Positions 42,426 to 51,483 of a DNA stretch of 64,000 nucleotides are shown one piece after another; position 1 is the first letter of the stretch; each line of letters starts with the position of its first letter. Location: contig CAMORO010000001.1 in the NCBI GenBank assembly GCA_946623875.1, positions 1 through 64,000 of the forward strand, in the 5' to 3' direction. The notes below the pieces were generated by a model. It saw only the letters and a list, made by a program, of their open reading frames with translations, had not been told where the DNA came from and searched no databases. Made by a program: the position numbers and the translations under genes. This DNA comes from an uncultured Lachnospiraceae bacterium (GTDB taxonomy: Bacteria > Bacillota > Clostridia > Lachnospirales > Lachnospiraceae).

Positions 42426-44387
42426 TCAGCCTCTTCCGGCCTTCTTGATCTTCTTCTCGTTGTACATCAGCTTGTCAGCCTCCTCCACATAATCATTAAG
42501 GGTAAGAGCACTGTCCGGATCGGTGATAACATATCCCGTGCTTATCCCCGGAACATCCGGCAGATTGTATTCTTTGGCCTTAACCGGAATGGTGTGCTGG
42601 ATAACGTTAACCAGTTCATCCACTTCTTCTCTGACAGATACGGGAACGATAACAAGAAATTCATCCCCTCCGAACCTGACCGGTATGGCATCTTCGGATA
42701 TACATTCCCTGATCGATGCCGACAGACAGCGTATAGCGTCGTCTCCACAGGCATGTCCGAAGGTATCATTGAAATATTTCATCCTGTCCATATCAATGAA
42801 CAGAACACCAAGGCGCTTACCCTCATCATGTGTTTTTTTGAATAGTCGTGACGCCATTTGATGATAACCCAGTCTGTTGTAAAGGTTGGTTAGGTTGTCA
42901 ACCATTGAAATACCGGATAACATCTGATTAACATATTCAAGCTTTTTACCCGCAAAGAAATTCCTGAGCGCCATCGTAACCGTATTCACGAAGGGTTCTA
43001 TATTTTTCGTATGCAGGATCTCAAGGCAATCGCTTATTGCAACAAATCCTACGGTAGCATCCATGAAATGAAGCGGGATAAACATATAATCCCTGCCTCT
43101 GCGCGTACTGTCAAAATAAGGGAAAAGGCCGGTTATCGTCTCATGGGGATAGGTCCCTCCGCTTCTTTTGTTCCATGCAAAAACAACTTCCATAACGTCA
43201 GGGTACCCGTCCACCTTAAGTGAAGAATTGTCAGTTCTGATATTTCCGTCTGTCTGATCGATATCAATCTGGCTTCCGTAATCATAAAGATCCTTATCAA
43301 GCACTATCCACAGACCGTTGCACTTAAGATCCGGGATACACAGTTCTATCGACTTACACATATCTTCAATGGTATCGCAGTCCGGGAACTTGTACTGCAT
43401 CATACATATCTGATCATTCACCTTTTGTGTATACATCTCATTACTCAGAGAAATTGCAACCCTTTTCTCAAGATCCTCCCTGGACGGCTTGGATTCACCT
43501 GTTGATTCCCTTTTTACCACACGGGTATCCATATATGTTACCTGCTCAACCTCTTCACCGTTCCACAGTCTCTTAAATATATTTAAACAGATATTTCCGA
43601 CATTGAACTGGAACTGATCGATAGTTGTTATCGAGGGTGAAAAGTATGCGGAAATATTGAGATTGTCAAATCCCGTAACAAAAACATCTCCGGGGATCCT
43701 GATCCCATGTGAAGACGCAGCCTGAAATACTCCTACCGCTATGGGATCATTGGCACAGATGATAGCCTGAGGCAGCTTGCCTCTGTGCAAGGAAAACAGC
43801 TTTTCAAATCCGCGTATTCCGGTTTCAAGCCCGAAGCTCTCCGAAAACAGACACATTTCATCCGCCGGCAGATTGTTTGCCTTACAGTAATTCTTCAGGG
43901 CCATTGTTCTCATCTTGTTCTCGTAATTGTCCACCGGGCCCATGATAAACCAGAAATCCGTAAGATCAAGATCCTTATGAAGATATCTGATCATGGATGT
44001 CATTGCAACCTCGTTGTCTATCCCCACATAATAGAAGTCAGCGATACGGTTGGCGATTGAGATAACGGGCTTGCCCGATGCTGCCGCCGCACGGACAACA
44101 TACGAAGCACCCCTGCCGCCGTACAGATTCTCACTCGTATTGGTAACGTTGTTGACATCCAGCACTATACCGTCGTAATCACTGAAATCAGGAAGACGGA
44201 ATATGTTGTATTCCCCCCGATTGTGCGAAGCCTCATATCCCGCAAAGCCGGCACTTCTGAATACATACAGGTTTATGGGTTCACCGGATTTCCTGATCGC
44301 ATCGCTAAAACCTGCCACCCTGTCATATGTGAAGCTTCGTCTGCAGTCGTTTATCATGAAAATGAGCTTCTTAATACCCTTCTCCAT
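42426..44387 (-). CDS. GGDEF-domain protein with a LacI-like sugar-binding sensor domain
   Basis: A 653-residue probable diguanylate cyclase. Residues ~1-290 have the fold of a LacI/periplasmic binding protein (AICANDPIAVGVFQAASSHG, IPGDVFVTGFDNLNISAYFS). There is no helix-turn-helix, signal peptide or membrane helix, so the sensor is cytoplasmic. A middle region (~300-480) may be GAF-like. The C-terminal GGDEF domain (LTNLYNRLGYHQMASRLF; FIDMDRMKYFNDTFGHACGD; PVRFGGDEFLVIVP) has an intact signature and lacks the RxxD inhibitory site. It is monocistronic, divergent from pflA. The inferred role is to translate a cytoplasmic sugar or metabolite signal into c-di-GMP. Confidence 0.87.
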   Translation of the reverse strand: MEKGIKKLIFMINDCRRSFTYDRVAGFSDAIRKSGEPINLYVFRSAGFAGYEASHNRGEYNIFRLPDFSDYDGIVLDVNNVTNTSENLYGGRGASYVVRAAAASGKPVISIANRIADFYYVGIDNEVAMTSMIRYLHKDLDLTDFWFIMGPVDNYENKMRTMALKNYCKANNLPADEMCLFSESFGLETGIRGFEKLFSLHRGKLPQAIICANDPIAVGVFQAASSHGIRIPGDVFVTGFDNLNISAYFSPSITTIDQFQFNVGNICLNIFKRLWNGEEVEQVTYMDTRVVKRESTGESKPSREDLEKRVAISLSNEMYTQKVNDQICMMQYKFPDCDTIEDMCKSIELCIPDLKCNGLWIVLDKDLYDYGSQIDIDQTDGNIRTDNSSLKVDGYPDVMEVVFAWNKRSGGTYPHETITGLFPYFDSTRRGRDYMFIPLHFMDATVGFVAISDCLEILHTKNIEPFVNTVTMALRNFFAGKKLEYVNQMLSGISMVDNLTNLYNRLGYHQMASRLFKKTHDEGKRLGVLFIDMDRMKYFNDTFGHACGDDAIRCLSASIRECISEDAIPVRFGGDEFLVIVPVSVREEVDELVNVIQHTIPVKAKEYNLPDVPGISTGYVITDPDSALTLNDYVEEADKLMYNEKKIKKAGRG

Positions 44388-44415
44388 TCTGCCCCACCTC
44401 TGTTAAATAATAATC

Positions 44416-44432
44416 TTAACTATTCAAAACAG
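44416..44432 (+). repeat. Copy of the dispersed 17-bp motif (15/17)
   Basis: TTAACTATTCAAAACAG matches 15 of 17 positions of GTAACTATTCAGAACAG, and the next bases (CGCAAAAT) resemble the continuation of the 52976 element. A CGCAAAA/TTTTGCG hairpin (44433 to 44473) follows. It lies in the divergent GGDEF/pflA gap. Confidence 0.45.
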
Positions 44433-44524
44433 CGCAAAATCAGCTATATTTTAGTATATACTCACTTTTTGCGTTTATCAAGAATACCTGTCTAAAAAAT
44501 GTGTTCCTCGCGCCGCGGTTATGT

Positions 44525-44530
44525 TATACT
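44525..44530 (+). promoter_or_regulatory. Possible -10 of the pflA promoter
   Basis: TATACT lies 63 bases upstream of the pflA start in a 205-base divergent gap. No good -35 is visible (TGTTCC at the expected spacing), suggesting activator dependence or a miscall. Confidence 0.35.
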
Positions 44531-44592
44531 GTAAACAGCACAGGAATATGACACGCTTCGGTTAAAGAAGCATCGTAATAAAGGAGACGCCT

Positions 44593-45345
44593 ATGAACGG
44601 AAGAATTCATTCACTTGAATCATTTGGTACGGTAGACGGACCGGGTACACGGTTTGTTGTCTTTGTACAGGGTTGTCCGATGAGATGCCTGTACTGCCAC
44701 AATCCAGATACATGGTCAATGGTCGGCGGTACCGAGATGACTCCCGAGGATGTATATGCACAGTATAAAAGGAATGAGCCCTTTTACAAAACAGGAGGGA
44801 TCACGGTTACGGGCGGCGAGCCTCTTATGCAGGTTGATTTTCTCATCGATCTTTTTACACTGGCCAAAAAGGACAATGTGCATACCTGTATCGATACGTC
44901 GGGTATAGCCTACAAACCGGGGAATACCGGATTTATCAAAAAGCTGGATAAGCTGATGGAGCTTACCAACCTTGTCATGCTCGATATCAAGCATATAGAT
45001 CCCGAAAAGCACAAGGCGCTTACCTCACAGCCAAATGATGGGATCCTTGCCTTTGCCGAATACCTTGATACAAAGGATGTCGACATCTGGATAAGACATG
45101 TTGTTGTACCCGGATATACCGATGATGACGAATATCTGTACAAGCTGGGATTCTTTATCGGAGGCCTTCACAACCTCAAGGCTCTGGATGTACTTCCCTA
45201 TCATACAATGGGTGTTGTAAAGTACGAGAAGCTTGGTTACGAATATCCGTTAAAGGGTGTTCCGGCCATGGATAAAGATGCTGTCATCAAGAAGAAGGAA
45301 GTAGTTCTTGACGGTATCAGGAAGAGAAGGGCATCCCTTAAGTGA
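44593..45345 (+). CDS. pflA: Pyruvate formate-lyase activating enzyme
   Basis: A 250-residue radical-SAM glycyl-radical activase. The cluster motif GCPMRCLYCHNPDTW has cysteines at residues 28, 32 and 35. TVTGGEPLMQVDFLIDLFTL and HIVLLDIK-like motifs (NLVMLDIKHIDPEKH) complete the family pattern. It installs the glycyl radical on pyruvate formate-lyase using SAM and an electron from reduced ferredoxin or flavodoxin. AAAGGAG precedes the ATG. The lyase gene itself is not in the window, which is unusual but seen in some Clostridia. A small ferredoxin gene follows 96 bases downstream. Confidence 0.93.
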   Translation: MNGRIHSLESFGTVDGPGTRFVVFVQGCPMRCLYCHNPDTWSMVGGTEMTPEDVYAQYKRNEPFYKTGGITVTGGEPLMQVDFLIDLFTLAKKDNVHTCIDTSGIAYKPGNTGFIKKLDKLMELTNLVMLDIKHIDPEKHKALTSQPNDGILAFAEYLDTKDVDIWIRHVVVPGYTDDDEYLYKLGFFIGGLHNLKALDVLPYHTMGVVKYEKLGYEYPLKGVPAMDKDAVIKKKEVVLDGIRKRRASLK

Positions 45346-45441
45346 CCAATATTAGTATGTACTAACCGCATAATGGTAATGTATAATACAGATAGTTAAA
45401 AATTTAACATTCAGTATTTACATACAAAGGAGGATAATAAA

Positions 45442-45612
45442 ATGGCATATACAATAAGTGATGCTTGCATCAGTTGCGGAACATGTGAGGCTCAGTGCCC
45501 CGTAGGTGCTATCTCGGCAGGCGATGGCAAGTTCGAGATCGATGAAGACAAGTGCGTTAGCTGCGGTTCTTGCGCAGGTGCATGCCCTGTCGGAGCTATT
45601 GAGGCTGATTGA
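45442..45612 (+). CDS. Clostridial-type 2[4Fe-4S] ferredoxin
   Basis: A 56-residue electron carrier, with an AAAGGAGG site nine bases before the ATG. Two cluster motifs, CISCGTCEAQCPVGA and CVSCGSCAGACPVGA, each have the C-x2-C-x2-C-x3-CP pattern. The internal sequence symmetry of the classic 55-residue clostridial ferredoxins is clear. It could be the electron donor for the pflA product, though such ferredoxins serve many redox enzymes. A TATAAT at 45382-45387 between the two genes suggests its own promoter. The TTAGTA/TACTAA dyad (45352-45365) lies where the -35 would be. The stop codon is followed within four bases by the structured element. Confidence 0.96.
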   Translation: MAYTISDACISCGTCEAQCPVGAISAGDGKFEIDEDKCVSCGSCAGACPVGAIEAD

Positions 45613-45615
45613 TTA

Positions 45616-45805
45616 CCTCACACAGACTCAAAAGGTCATAAGGACTCCTCCCGTAAACGGGTCCCTCCTCATGACAAATACTCAAAACGCTTCGCGTTTT
45701 TCGTTGCGTGAGCTCGTCAAGCACTCGCTCACTTCACAGAAAATAAAAACCATCTCCTTCATGCAAGCATGGGAGATGGTTTTTATTTTCTGTGACTGTG
45801 TGAGG
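45616..45805. repeat. Multi-branched inverted element filling the ferredoxin/dnaB gap (copy 1)
   Basis: An outer 10-bp stem (CCTCACACAG 45616-45625 with CTGTGTGAGG 45796-45805) closes four hairpins. A: 45635-45675 (GTCAT..ATGAC, inner CCCG TAAA CGGG). B: AAAACGC TTC GCGTTTT within 45681-45703. C: GTGAGC..GCTCAC. D: a 24-bp perfect stem 45734-45757 with 45772-45795, capped by CATGC AA GCATG. D abuts the outer arm. Hairpin D has GC-rich core pairs followed by T-rich arms on both strands, so it can also terminate transcription both ways. It ends eight bases from the dnaB stop. Confidence 0.75.
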
Positions 45806-45812
45806 GTTTTCC

Positions 45813-47144
45813 TCACTGTTTCGACATGTTTGCGAAGCGGGTTGTCTTGGGCATCCATACCAGTTCGACGGTTCCTATCGGGCCGTTCCTCTGCTTGGCT
45901 ATTATCACTTCCGCTACTCCCTGCTTGGGAGATTCCTTGTTATAGTAATCATCTCTGTAGAGGAACATCACTACATCCGCATCCTGCTCTATCGCCCCCG
46001 ACTCTCTTAGATCGGACAGCATCGGACGGTGGTCCTCTCTTTTTTCCACCGCACGGGAAAGCTGAGACAGCGCTACCACCGGAACATTCAGTTCCCTGGC
46101 AAGAGCCTTAAGTGAACGTGATATTTCCGATATTTCCTGCTGTCTGGAATCGGAGCGTCCGTTACCGCTCATTAGCTGCAGATAGTCGATTATCACTATT
46201 GAAAGTCCGTGCTCCTGACTGTATTTACGGCATTTGGACCTTAATTCACCTATACTTATACCCGGTGTATCATCTATTATCAGCTTGGATCTTGATATGA
46301 TATCCGCACCCTCTATCAGATTCTCCCAGTCGGCATCGGCTAGCTCCCCTGTCCTTATCTTCTGAGCCTCAACATGTGATTCAAGAGAAAGCATTCGGTT
46401 GATCAACTGCTCCTTACTCATCTCCAGTGAGAAGATCGCGGCACAAAGTCCCGACTTGAAGCAGACATGCTGGGCTACATTAAGTACGAATGCAGTCTTG
46501 CCCATCGACGGACGGGCTGCGATAAGTATAAGATCCGAAGGCTGCAGGCCTGCCAGCCTGTAATCAAGATCGGTAAACCCCGTTGCTATACCGGTTACAT
46601 ACCCCTGATTCCTGGAGATCACGCTTATATGCTCGAGAGCATCCACCACCACCTTGCGGATCGGCACAAAATCGTCACCACCTCGCCTTGAGACTATGTT
46701 GAAGACCCTCTTCTCGGCATCCGCCAGGATATCGTCCGTTGATTCCTTGGGATTGTAGCAACGGTTGTTTATCTCATCGTTTAACTTGATAAGACGCCTC
46801 ATGACAGCCTTGTCTGCGACTATCCTGATATATTCCCTGATATTGGCGGAGGTGTAGGTACTGTTTACAATGTCCACCATATATTCCATATTGCTGATCG
46901 TCTCAGGCAGGTTCTTCTCAACCAGTCTGGCCTTTAGGGTAACAGGATCGACCGGCTTGCCTTCATTGTACAGCTCCACCATGGCCGCAAACAGTTCGCC
47001 GTACTGATCATGATAAAAATCATCCTTATTCAGCATTTCGGATGCCACAACAATGGCATCCTTATCCATTAACATACTTCCTATGACCGACTGTTCAGCC
47101 TCTTTGTCATTGGGCAGTAATCTCTTTACAACCGCATCACTCAT
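45813..47144 (-). CDS. dnaB: Replicative DNA helicase
   Basis: A 443-residue DnaB hexameric helicase. The N-terminal helical domain (NDKEAEQSVIGSMLMDKDAI) is linked to the RecA-like ATPase with Walker A ARPSMGKTAFVLNVA, IIDYLQLMSG and the C-terminal LSQLSRAVEKREDHRPMLSD. It unwinds DNA at the replication fork and recruits primase. No intein is present. It is the third gene of the GdpP-rplI-dnaB operon, 32 bases downstream of rplI, an arrangement conserved in Firmicutes. The end lies against the structured element at 45616-45805. Confidence 0.97.
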   Translation of the reverse strand: MSDAVVKRLLPNDKEAEQSVIGSMLMDKDAIVVASEMLNKDDFYHDQYGELFAAMVELYNEGKPVDPVTLKARLVEKNLPETISNMEYMVDIVNSTYTSANIREYIRIVADKAVMRRLIKLNDEINNRCYNPKESTDDILADAEKRVFNIVSRRGGDDFVPIRKVVVDALEHISVISRNQGYVTGIATGFTDLDYRLAGLQPSDLILIAARPSMGKTAFVLNVAQHVCFKSGLCAAIFSLEMSKEQLINRMLSLESHVEAQKIRTGELADADWENLIEGADIISRSKLIIDDTPGISIGELRSKCRKYSQEHGLSIVIIDYLQLMSGNGRSDSRQQEISEISRSLKALARELNVPVVALSQLSRAVEKREDHRPMLSDLRESGAIEQDADVVMFLYRDDYYNKESPKQGVAEVIIAKQRNGPIGTVELVWMPKTTRFANMSKQ

Positions 47145-47176
47145 CGGATGGCTCCTTTAACACTCAAACAACTGCA

Positions 47177-47623
47177 CTAGGCCTCTTCAACCTTAACCTT
47201 AAGTGTTCCCGTCACCTTGGGATGCAGCTTCACCTTAACCTCATAGGTTCCAAGGCTCTTTATCGGATCGTCGATCACTATCTTCTTCTTGTCAATATCA
47301 AGACCGTGCTGTTTCCCGGCTTCCTCGGCAATTTCCTTGCTGGATACGGAGCCGAAGGTCTTACCGCCTTCACCGGCTTTAAGCTTAACAACCACGGTTT
47401 TCTGTTCAAGCACTTCCGCAAGTGCCTTCGCATCTGCAAGGTTCTGAGCTGCCACCTTCTCATCATTGGCCTTCTTAAGCTTCAGATCATTGAGGTTCTT
47501 TCCGGTAGCCTCCACTCCCTTTTTCCTGGATAAAAGGAAATTCCTTGCATATCCGTCACTGACATCCACAACATCGCCCTTCTTACCAAGGGACTTTACA
47601 TCTTCCAACAGTATTACTTTCAT
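47177..47623 (-). CDS. rplI: 50S ribosomal protein L9
   Basis: A 148-residue bL9 with the N-terminal rRNA-binding domain ([40 protein letters not shown]), the long connecting helix and the C-terminal domain ([20 protein letters not shown]). It binds domain V of 23S rRNA near the L1 stalk and reaches across to a neighbouring ribosome. The start abuts the stop of gdpP directly, and dnaB follows. Confidence 0.97.
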   Translation of the reverse strand: MKVILLEDVKSLGKKGDVVDVSDGYARNFLLSRKKGVEATGKNLNDLKLKKANDEKVAAQNLADAKALAEVLEQKTVVVKLKAGEGGKTFGSVSSKEIAEEAGKQHGLDIDKKKIVIDDPIKSLGTYEVKVKLHPKVTGTLKVKVEEA

Positions 47624-49669
47624 TTATATAGCACCTTCCTTTTGCATATTTTCGAGTGTCTCCATCAGGAGATTCCTTGCATCTGCAAGACTTACATTCT
47701 CAAGCTGCGCTCCGGCAACATTCAGGTGTCCGCCTCCGCCAAGACGCTCCATCACCAACTGCACATTCAGTTCATCTATGGATCTTGCGGAAATATATAT
47801 CGTATTCTGATAATCGGTAAGTACGAATGATGCCTTGACTCCGTTTATGTTGAGCAGCTCATTGGCCGCCTGTGCACCGATCACGGTAGGATCGTCGACA
47901 CCGTCCCCGTCAAACAGTGATATGGCGTAAACATCATCGAATACCTCGAAGTTACGTACCGCATCCGTCCTTGCCCTGTATGCATCCATATCTGTTCTGA
48001 ACAGCTTGCGTACACGGGTCACATCCGCACCGTTCCTTCTCAGATAAGCCGCTGCCTCAAAAGTTCTTACACCCGTTTTATTCATGAAATTGTTCGTATC
48101 AACCATCATACCTGAATACAAACAGTCCGCCTCAATGGACTTGAGCTTGATATTATCTCCGATATACTGGAGAATTTCCGCTACCATTTCGGACGCCGAC
48201 GAAGCATAAGGTTCAATATACGAAAGCGTAGCGTTATCTATCCTCTCACTTCCCTGCCTGTGATGGTCGAGTACGACTATTGTCTTACATCTGGTAATAA
48301 GATCCTCACACTCGGTACGGCTCGGACGGTTTACATCAACTACCACCAGTGCCGTATGCTGGTCTGCCGCCTCCATTGCCTGCATACTGTTAAGTATGAG
48401 ATCATCATCATAATCACCCGATTTGATCATGCTTTCATACAGAGGACGTATTGAGGTCGTTACTTCATTTACTACTATATGTACCTTCTTGCCGAATGAT
48501 TTAGCCGCCCTGTACACTCCGACTGCCGAACCGAAGGCATCAACATCGGGAATCTTGTGACCCATGACTATCACCTTGTCGGCGCTCTCTATGATCTCAC
48601 GGAGCGCATGTGCCTTGACACGCGCCTTAACACGTGTATTCTTCTCAGACATAAGGCTCTTGCCGCCATAGTAGGTGATGGATTCCGGTGTCTTGACAAC
48701 AGCCTGATCTCCGCCGCGTCCCAAGGCAAGGTCAATACAGGTTCTTGCGAACTCATAATCCTTAAGATAGGAACCGGCCTCCATTCCGACACCGATACTG
48801 AGTGTCAGGGACATCTCATTACCGATGTTTACCGTCTTAACATCCTCAAGAAGCTCAAACCTGTTGTCACACAGGCTCTTAAGATGCTTCTTCTTAAGAA
48901 GTACAAGATATTTATCCTTCTCAAGCTTCTTAACAAGTCCGTCATAGGCTGACATGTACTTGTTTATCTTCCTGTCAATAAGGGCTACAAGAAGTGAACG
49001 TCTTACCTCCTCAATGCTTGACAGCGCTTCATCAAAGTTATCGATATAGATAAGAGCAACGGCCAGCTTCTGCTCATCTATCTGCACCTGCAGCTCATTT
49101 ATCTTGGTTTCGTCAAACATAAACAGCGCAATTATATAGCTGTTTTTATCAAGAGTCTCTATTATCTCCGAATCCGCCAGTATAGACAGCATCGATACCT
49201 TCTTCATGCTCACGCGGTAATCGCATCCCTCATGGGTTATCATGATCTCGGTTTCATTCTCTAATTCAGGAAGCTTGTTCTTCGTTATCGAAGGAATGAC
49301 CGCTGATATCATCCGCCTGCTGTTCCGCTTAACCTTGAGCGTCTCCTCAAAGCTTTCATTGGTCCATACTATCCTTCCACTCTCATCAAGCAGGGCATAA
49401 GGTATCTCCAGCTCCCTGAGAAGCTGTCTCTGAACCTGTCCGTATCTTGTTGCAAAGCTTATGAATTCGTTAAGGATAAGACTTCGATTCTTGAAATAAA
49501 GAAATAATGCCGTGCCAATATAAATAACCACAAAGACGGTTGTTAAGAAACCCGCCCTGCGGTCAACAAAGTACATCAGTATGTTAAATATGAACAATAA
49601 TATGGAAAACAGCAGAGGCCACAGCACATATATACGTACCTGACCCTTTAAGCCCACATTCCGACTCAT
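47624..49669 (-). CDS. gdpP: Cyclic-di-AMP phosphodiesterase GdpP
   Basis: A 681-residue membrane phosphodiesterase that hydrolyses c-di-AMP. Two N-terminal helices (VLWPLLFSILLFIFNILMYF; AGFLTTVFVVIYIGTALFLY) precede a PAS domain (IPYALLDESGRIVWTNESF) and a degenerate GGDEF domain. The DHH/DHHA1 catalytic module follows, with MGHKIPDVDAFGSAVG, VVVDVNRPSRTE, VVLDHHRQGSE and the C-terminal GGGGHLNVAGAQL. All metal-binding motifs look intact. c-di-AMP controls potassium transport, osmolytes and cell-wall homeostasis. It heads the operon with rplI and dnaB; GAGG lies before the start. Confidence 0.95.
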   Translation of the reverse strand: MSRNVGLKGQVRIYVLWPLLFSILLFIFNILMYFVDRRAGFLTTVFVVIYIGTALFLYFKNRSLILNEFISFATRYGQVQRQLLRELEIPYALLDESGRIVWTNESFEETLKVKRNSRRMISAVIPSITKNKLPELENETEIMITHEGCDYRVSMKKVSMLSILADSEIIETLDKNSYIIALFMFDETKINELQVQIDEQKLAVALIYIDNFDEALSSIEEVRRSLLVALIDRKINKYMSAYDGLVKKLEKDKYLVLLKKKHLKSLCDNRFELLEDVKTVNIGNEMSLTLSIGVGMEAGSYLKDYEFARTCIDLALGRGGDQAVVKTPESITYYGGKSLMSEKNTRVKARVKAHALREIIESADKVIVMGHKIPDVDAFGSAVGVYRAAKSFGKKVHIVVNEVTTSIRPLYESMIKSGDYDDDLILNSMQAMEAADQHTALVVVDVNRPSRTECEDLITRCKTIVVLDHHRQGSERIDNATLSYIEPYASSASEMVAEILQYIGDNIKLKSIEADCLYSGMMVDTNNFMNKTGVRTFEAAAYLRRNGADVTRVRKLFRTDMDAYRARTDAVRNFEVFDDVYAISLFDGDGVDDPTVIGAQAANELLNINGVKASFVLTDYQNTIYISARSIDELNVQLVMERLGGGGHLNVAGAQLENVSLADARNLLMETLENMQKEGAI

Positions 49670-49753
49670 TACGGTTCCTCAAACAGAAATCAATTCTCCA
49701 AAAAGATCAACATCCTAAGTATATATTTTACCATAAAGCCGGGGGCACTAACA

Positions 49754-49771
49754 ACCACAAGCAGTTGTGGT
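49754..49771 (-). terminator. Hairpin after the J-domain gene
   Basis: ACCACAA, loop GCAG, TTGTGGT, 28 bases past the stop at 49799. It is followed on the minus strand by TGTTAG, a weak T-run. Confidence 0.45.
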
Positions 49772-49798
49772 CTGAAGAATGCAGGGCACAAATTGTGT

Positions 49799-51331
49799 TT
49801 AACTTAAACGTTTCTTCAGAAGTTCATACTCATCCTTCAGCTCAATATAGGTGTCAACATCACCGTTACCCGAATCCGGATGATAGATAAGGCACAGCTT
49901 CTTATACCTTAAGGACAGCTCATCAAGTGATGTACAACCCTTGAAATATATGGTCTCAACACCTGCTACAGTGGAAGAAGCATTGTCACTGCCTGATTTC
50001 CCGCCTGTATGACTGCCGCCCGCGCTCTTACCGCTGCCGGATCTGCTGTCTGTACGGCTTTTGCTGCTGCCTTCCTTAGTGCTTCCCGCCGTATCTCCTC
50101 CGGATTTTCCGGCGCTTTCGTCCCGGGCATCTGTATATGTCTTCGCATTGCGTTCGCGGCGCCTCTTCTCCTGACGCTTTCTCTCTTCCTCCCGGCGTTT
50201 CTTCTCTTCCTCGACCGCCTTCTCATATTCCCGCTTTATATCTTCATCCAGGTCGTCCTGACGTCCTTTCTTCCCGGCCTCCTCAGCCTCACGTTCCTTC
50301 CTCTCTCTTTCCTCCCGTTCCCTCTTACGTCTTGCCTGTTGTGCCCTTGAACGCCTGCTCTGCCGGGATTCGTTCATCCGATCCTCTTCCTCCCTGAGCT
50401 TACGTACATGTATTGTGTTCTTAAGCATCTCTATATCATTGGCAAGAAGGCTGATCTTCGTCTCGTATTCGAGCTGTGATTTCGCTCCGACCCTGTAGTA
50501 ATCGTAATATATCTCATCAAATTCCTTACTTATCCTGTCCAGTATCTCCATCTCATTGTCATCAAGGTCTTCCTTGGCTGCAATGAGGGTGATCTCCTTC
50601 CTGTATTCATCCAGCTCCGTGCGGATCTCATCATCCTCTCCCTCACCGGCGCTGTAATCAGGCACTATCTTCTTCCTCAGCTCATCTATCAGGCCTGAGA
50701 ACGTATCTCCCGACTTATCAAGAGCATCCTCGAACTGTGCCCTTAATTCCCTGCCGTAATTGACCGTCCTCTTTACTATATGCTGCCAGTCGTTATCAAC
50801 ATTAATGCTCTCCCTGTTTCCGTGCGCATAGGCCGGTCCGGCAGGCTCCAGACGTTTATATGCCACATACGAACACATGAAAAATGCAAAGCTCGCCACA
50901 TATATCATTATATACAATGCCGAATTGCCGCCTATTACCATACCTTCCACCACTGTAAACATGCAGGCATAGAAAAATGCGTTCACAACCACAACAAAGA
51001 TATTTTTTGATCTTGAGCGTCTCGTCACAGAGGCCTCGGCTATCATATACTTGTAACCCATGCACAGAAGACATATGATCGCCGATACCCATCCCTTATC
51101 AAAACGCACTATTATGGTAAGAGACAGGCCGAAGATAAATCCAAGGGTCACATACAGCATGGTTCTTATGGAAGGATTGTTGTTTGCAACATTAAGGATA
51201 ACTTCATACAGAACAAATGCGGCAACCACAAGGAAGACTGTCTTTACAGGGCTCACGGAAAACGCCCTTGACAGTCCGATCGCAGTCACGAAGACCATTA
51301 TTATCGAAATGATGTTATCTATTTTTTTCAT
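49799..51331 (-). CDS. Membrane protein with a C-terminal J-domain
   Basis: A 510-residue protein. The first ~170 residues hold about five or six membrane helices (IISIIMVFVTAIGLSRAFSV; TVFLVVAAFVLYEVILNVAN; MLYVTLGFIFGLSLTIIV). A cytoplasmic helical region with a long, extremely charged Glu/Arg/Lys stretch (~320-410) and a Ser/Gly/Thr-rich linker follow. The last ~50 residues are a J-domain-like module (TSLDELSLRYKKLCLIYHPD) with the HPD motif. A J-domain stimulates a DnaK-type chaperone, so the protein may recruit DnaK to the membrane. No DnaK gene is near. No good RBS is visible before the ATG. I do not recognise the family beyond these parts. Confidence 0.75.
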   Translation of the reverse strand: MKKIDNIISIIMVFVTAIGLSRAFSVSPVKTVFLVVAAFVLYEVILNVANNNPSIRTMLYVTLGFIFGLSLTIIVRFDKGWVSAIICLLCMGYKYMIAEASVTRRSRSKNIFVVVVNAFFYACMFTVVEGMVIGGNSALYIMIYVASFAFFMCSYVAYKRLEPAGPAYAHGNRESINVDNDWQHIVKRTVNYGRELRAQFEDALDKSGDTFSGLIDELRKKIVPDYSAGEGEDDEIRTELDEYRKEITLIAAKEDLDDNEMEILDRISKEFDEIYYDYYRVGAKSQLEYETKISLLANDIEMLKNTIHVRKLREEEDRMNESRQSRRSRAQQARRKREREERERKEREAEEAGKKGRQDDLDEDIKREYEKAVEEEKKRREEERKRQEKRRRERNAKTYTDARDESAGKSGGDTAGSTKEGSSKSRTDSRSGSGKSAGGSHTGGKSGSDNASSTVAGVETIYFKGCTSLDELSLRYKKLCLIYHPDSGNGDVDTYIELKDEYELLKKRLS

Positions 51332-51447
51332 ATATCTGCACTAACAGCCTGTCCGCAGCAAACGAAATGTACAGTACAGGGTTTTATATCCTTCTTTGAA
51401 AGGTTATCACTTGAAACCATAACTTGTCAATCGGGTTGCTTTCACTC

Positions 51448-51476
51448 TTGACTCCGTCTTTGCCGGTAATTAAAAT
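51448..51476 (+). promoter_or_regulatory. Promoter placing the start at the ATG of the M18 gene
   Basis: TTGACT (51448-51453), 17-base spacer, TAAAAT (51471-51476). The expected start is at 51483-51484, the A of the ATG at 51484. No Shine-Dalgarno sequence is present, so the transcript is probably leaderless. Confidence 0.6.
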
Positions 51477-51483
51477 ACATATT

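Noticed and set aside
45506-46111. 201-codon plus-strand frame spanning the ferredoxin end, the structured element and dnaB
   Set aside because: It overlaps the ferredoxin and dnaB in other frames and crosses the hairpins; no RBS.
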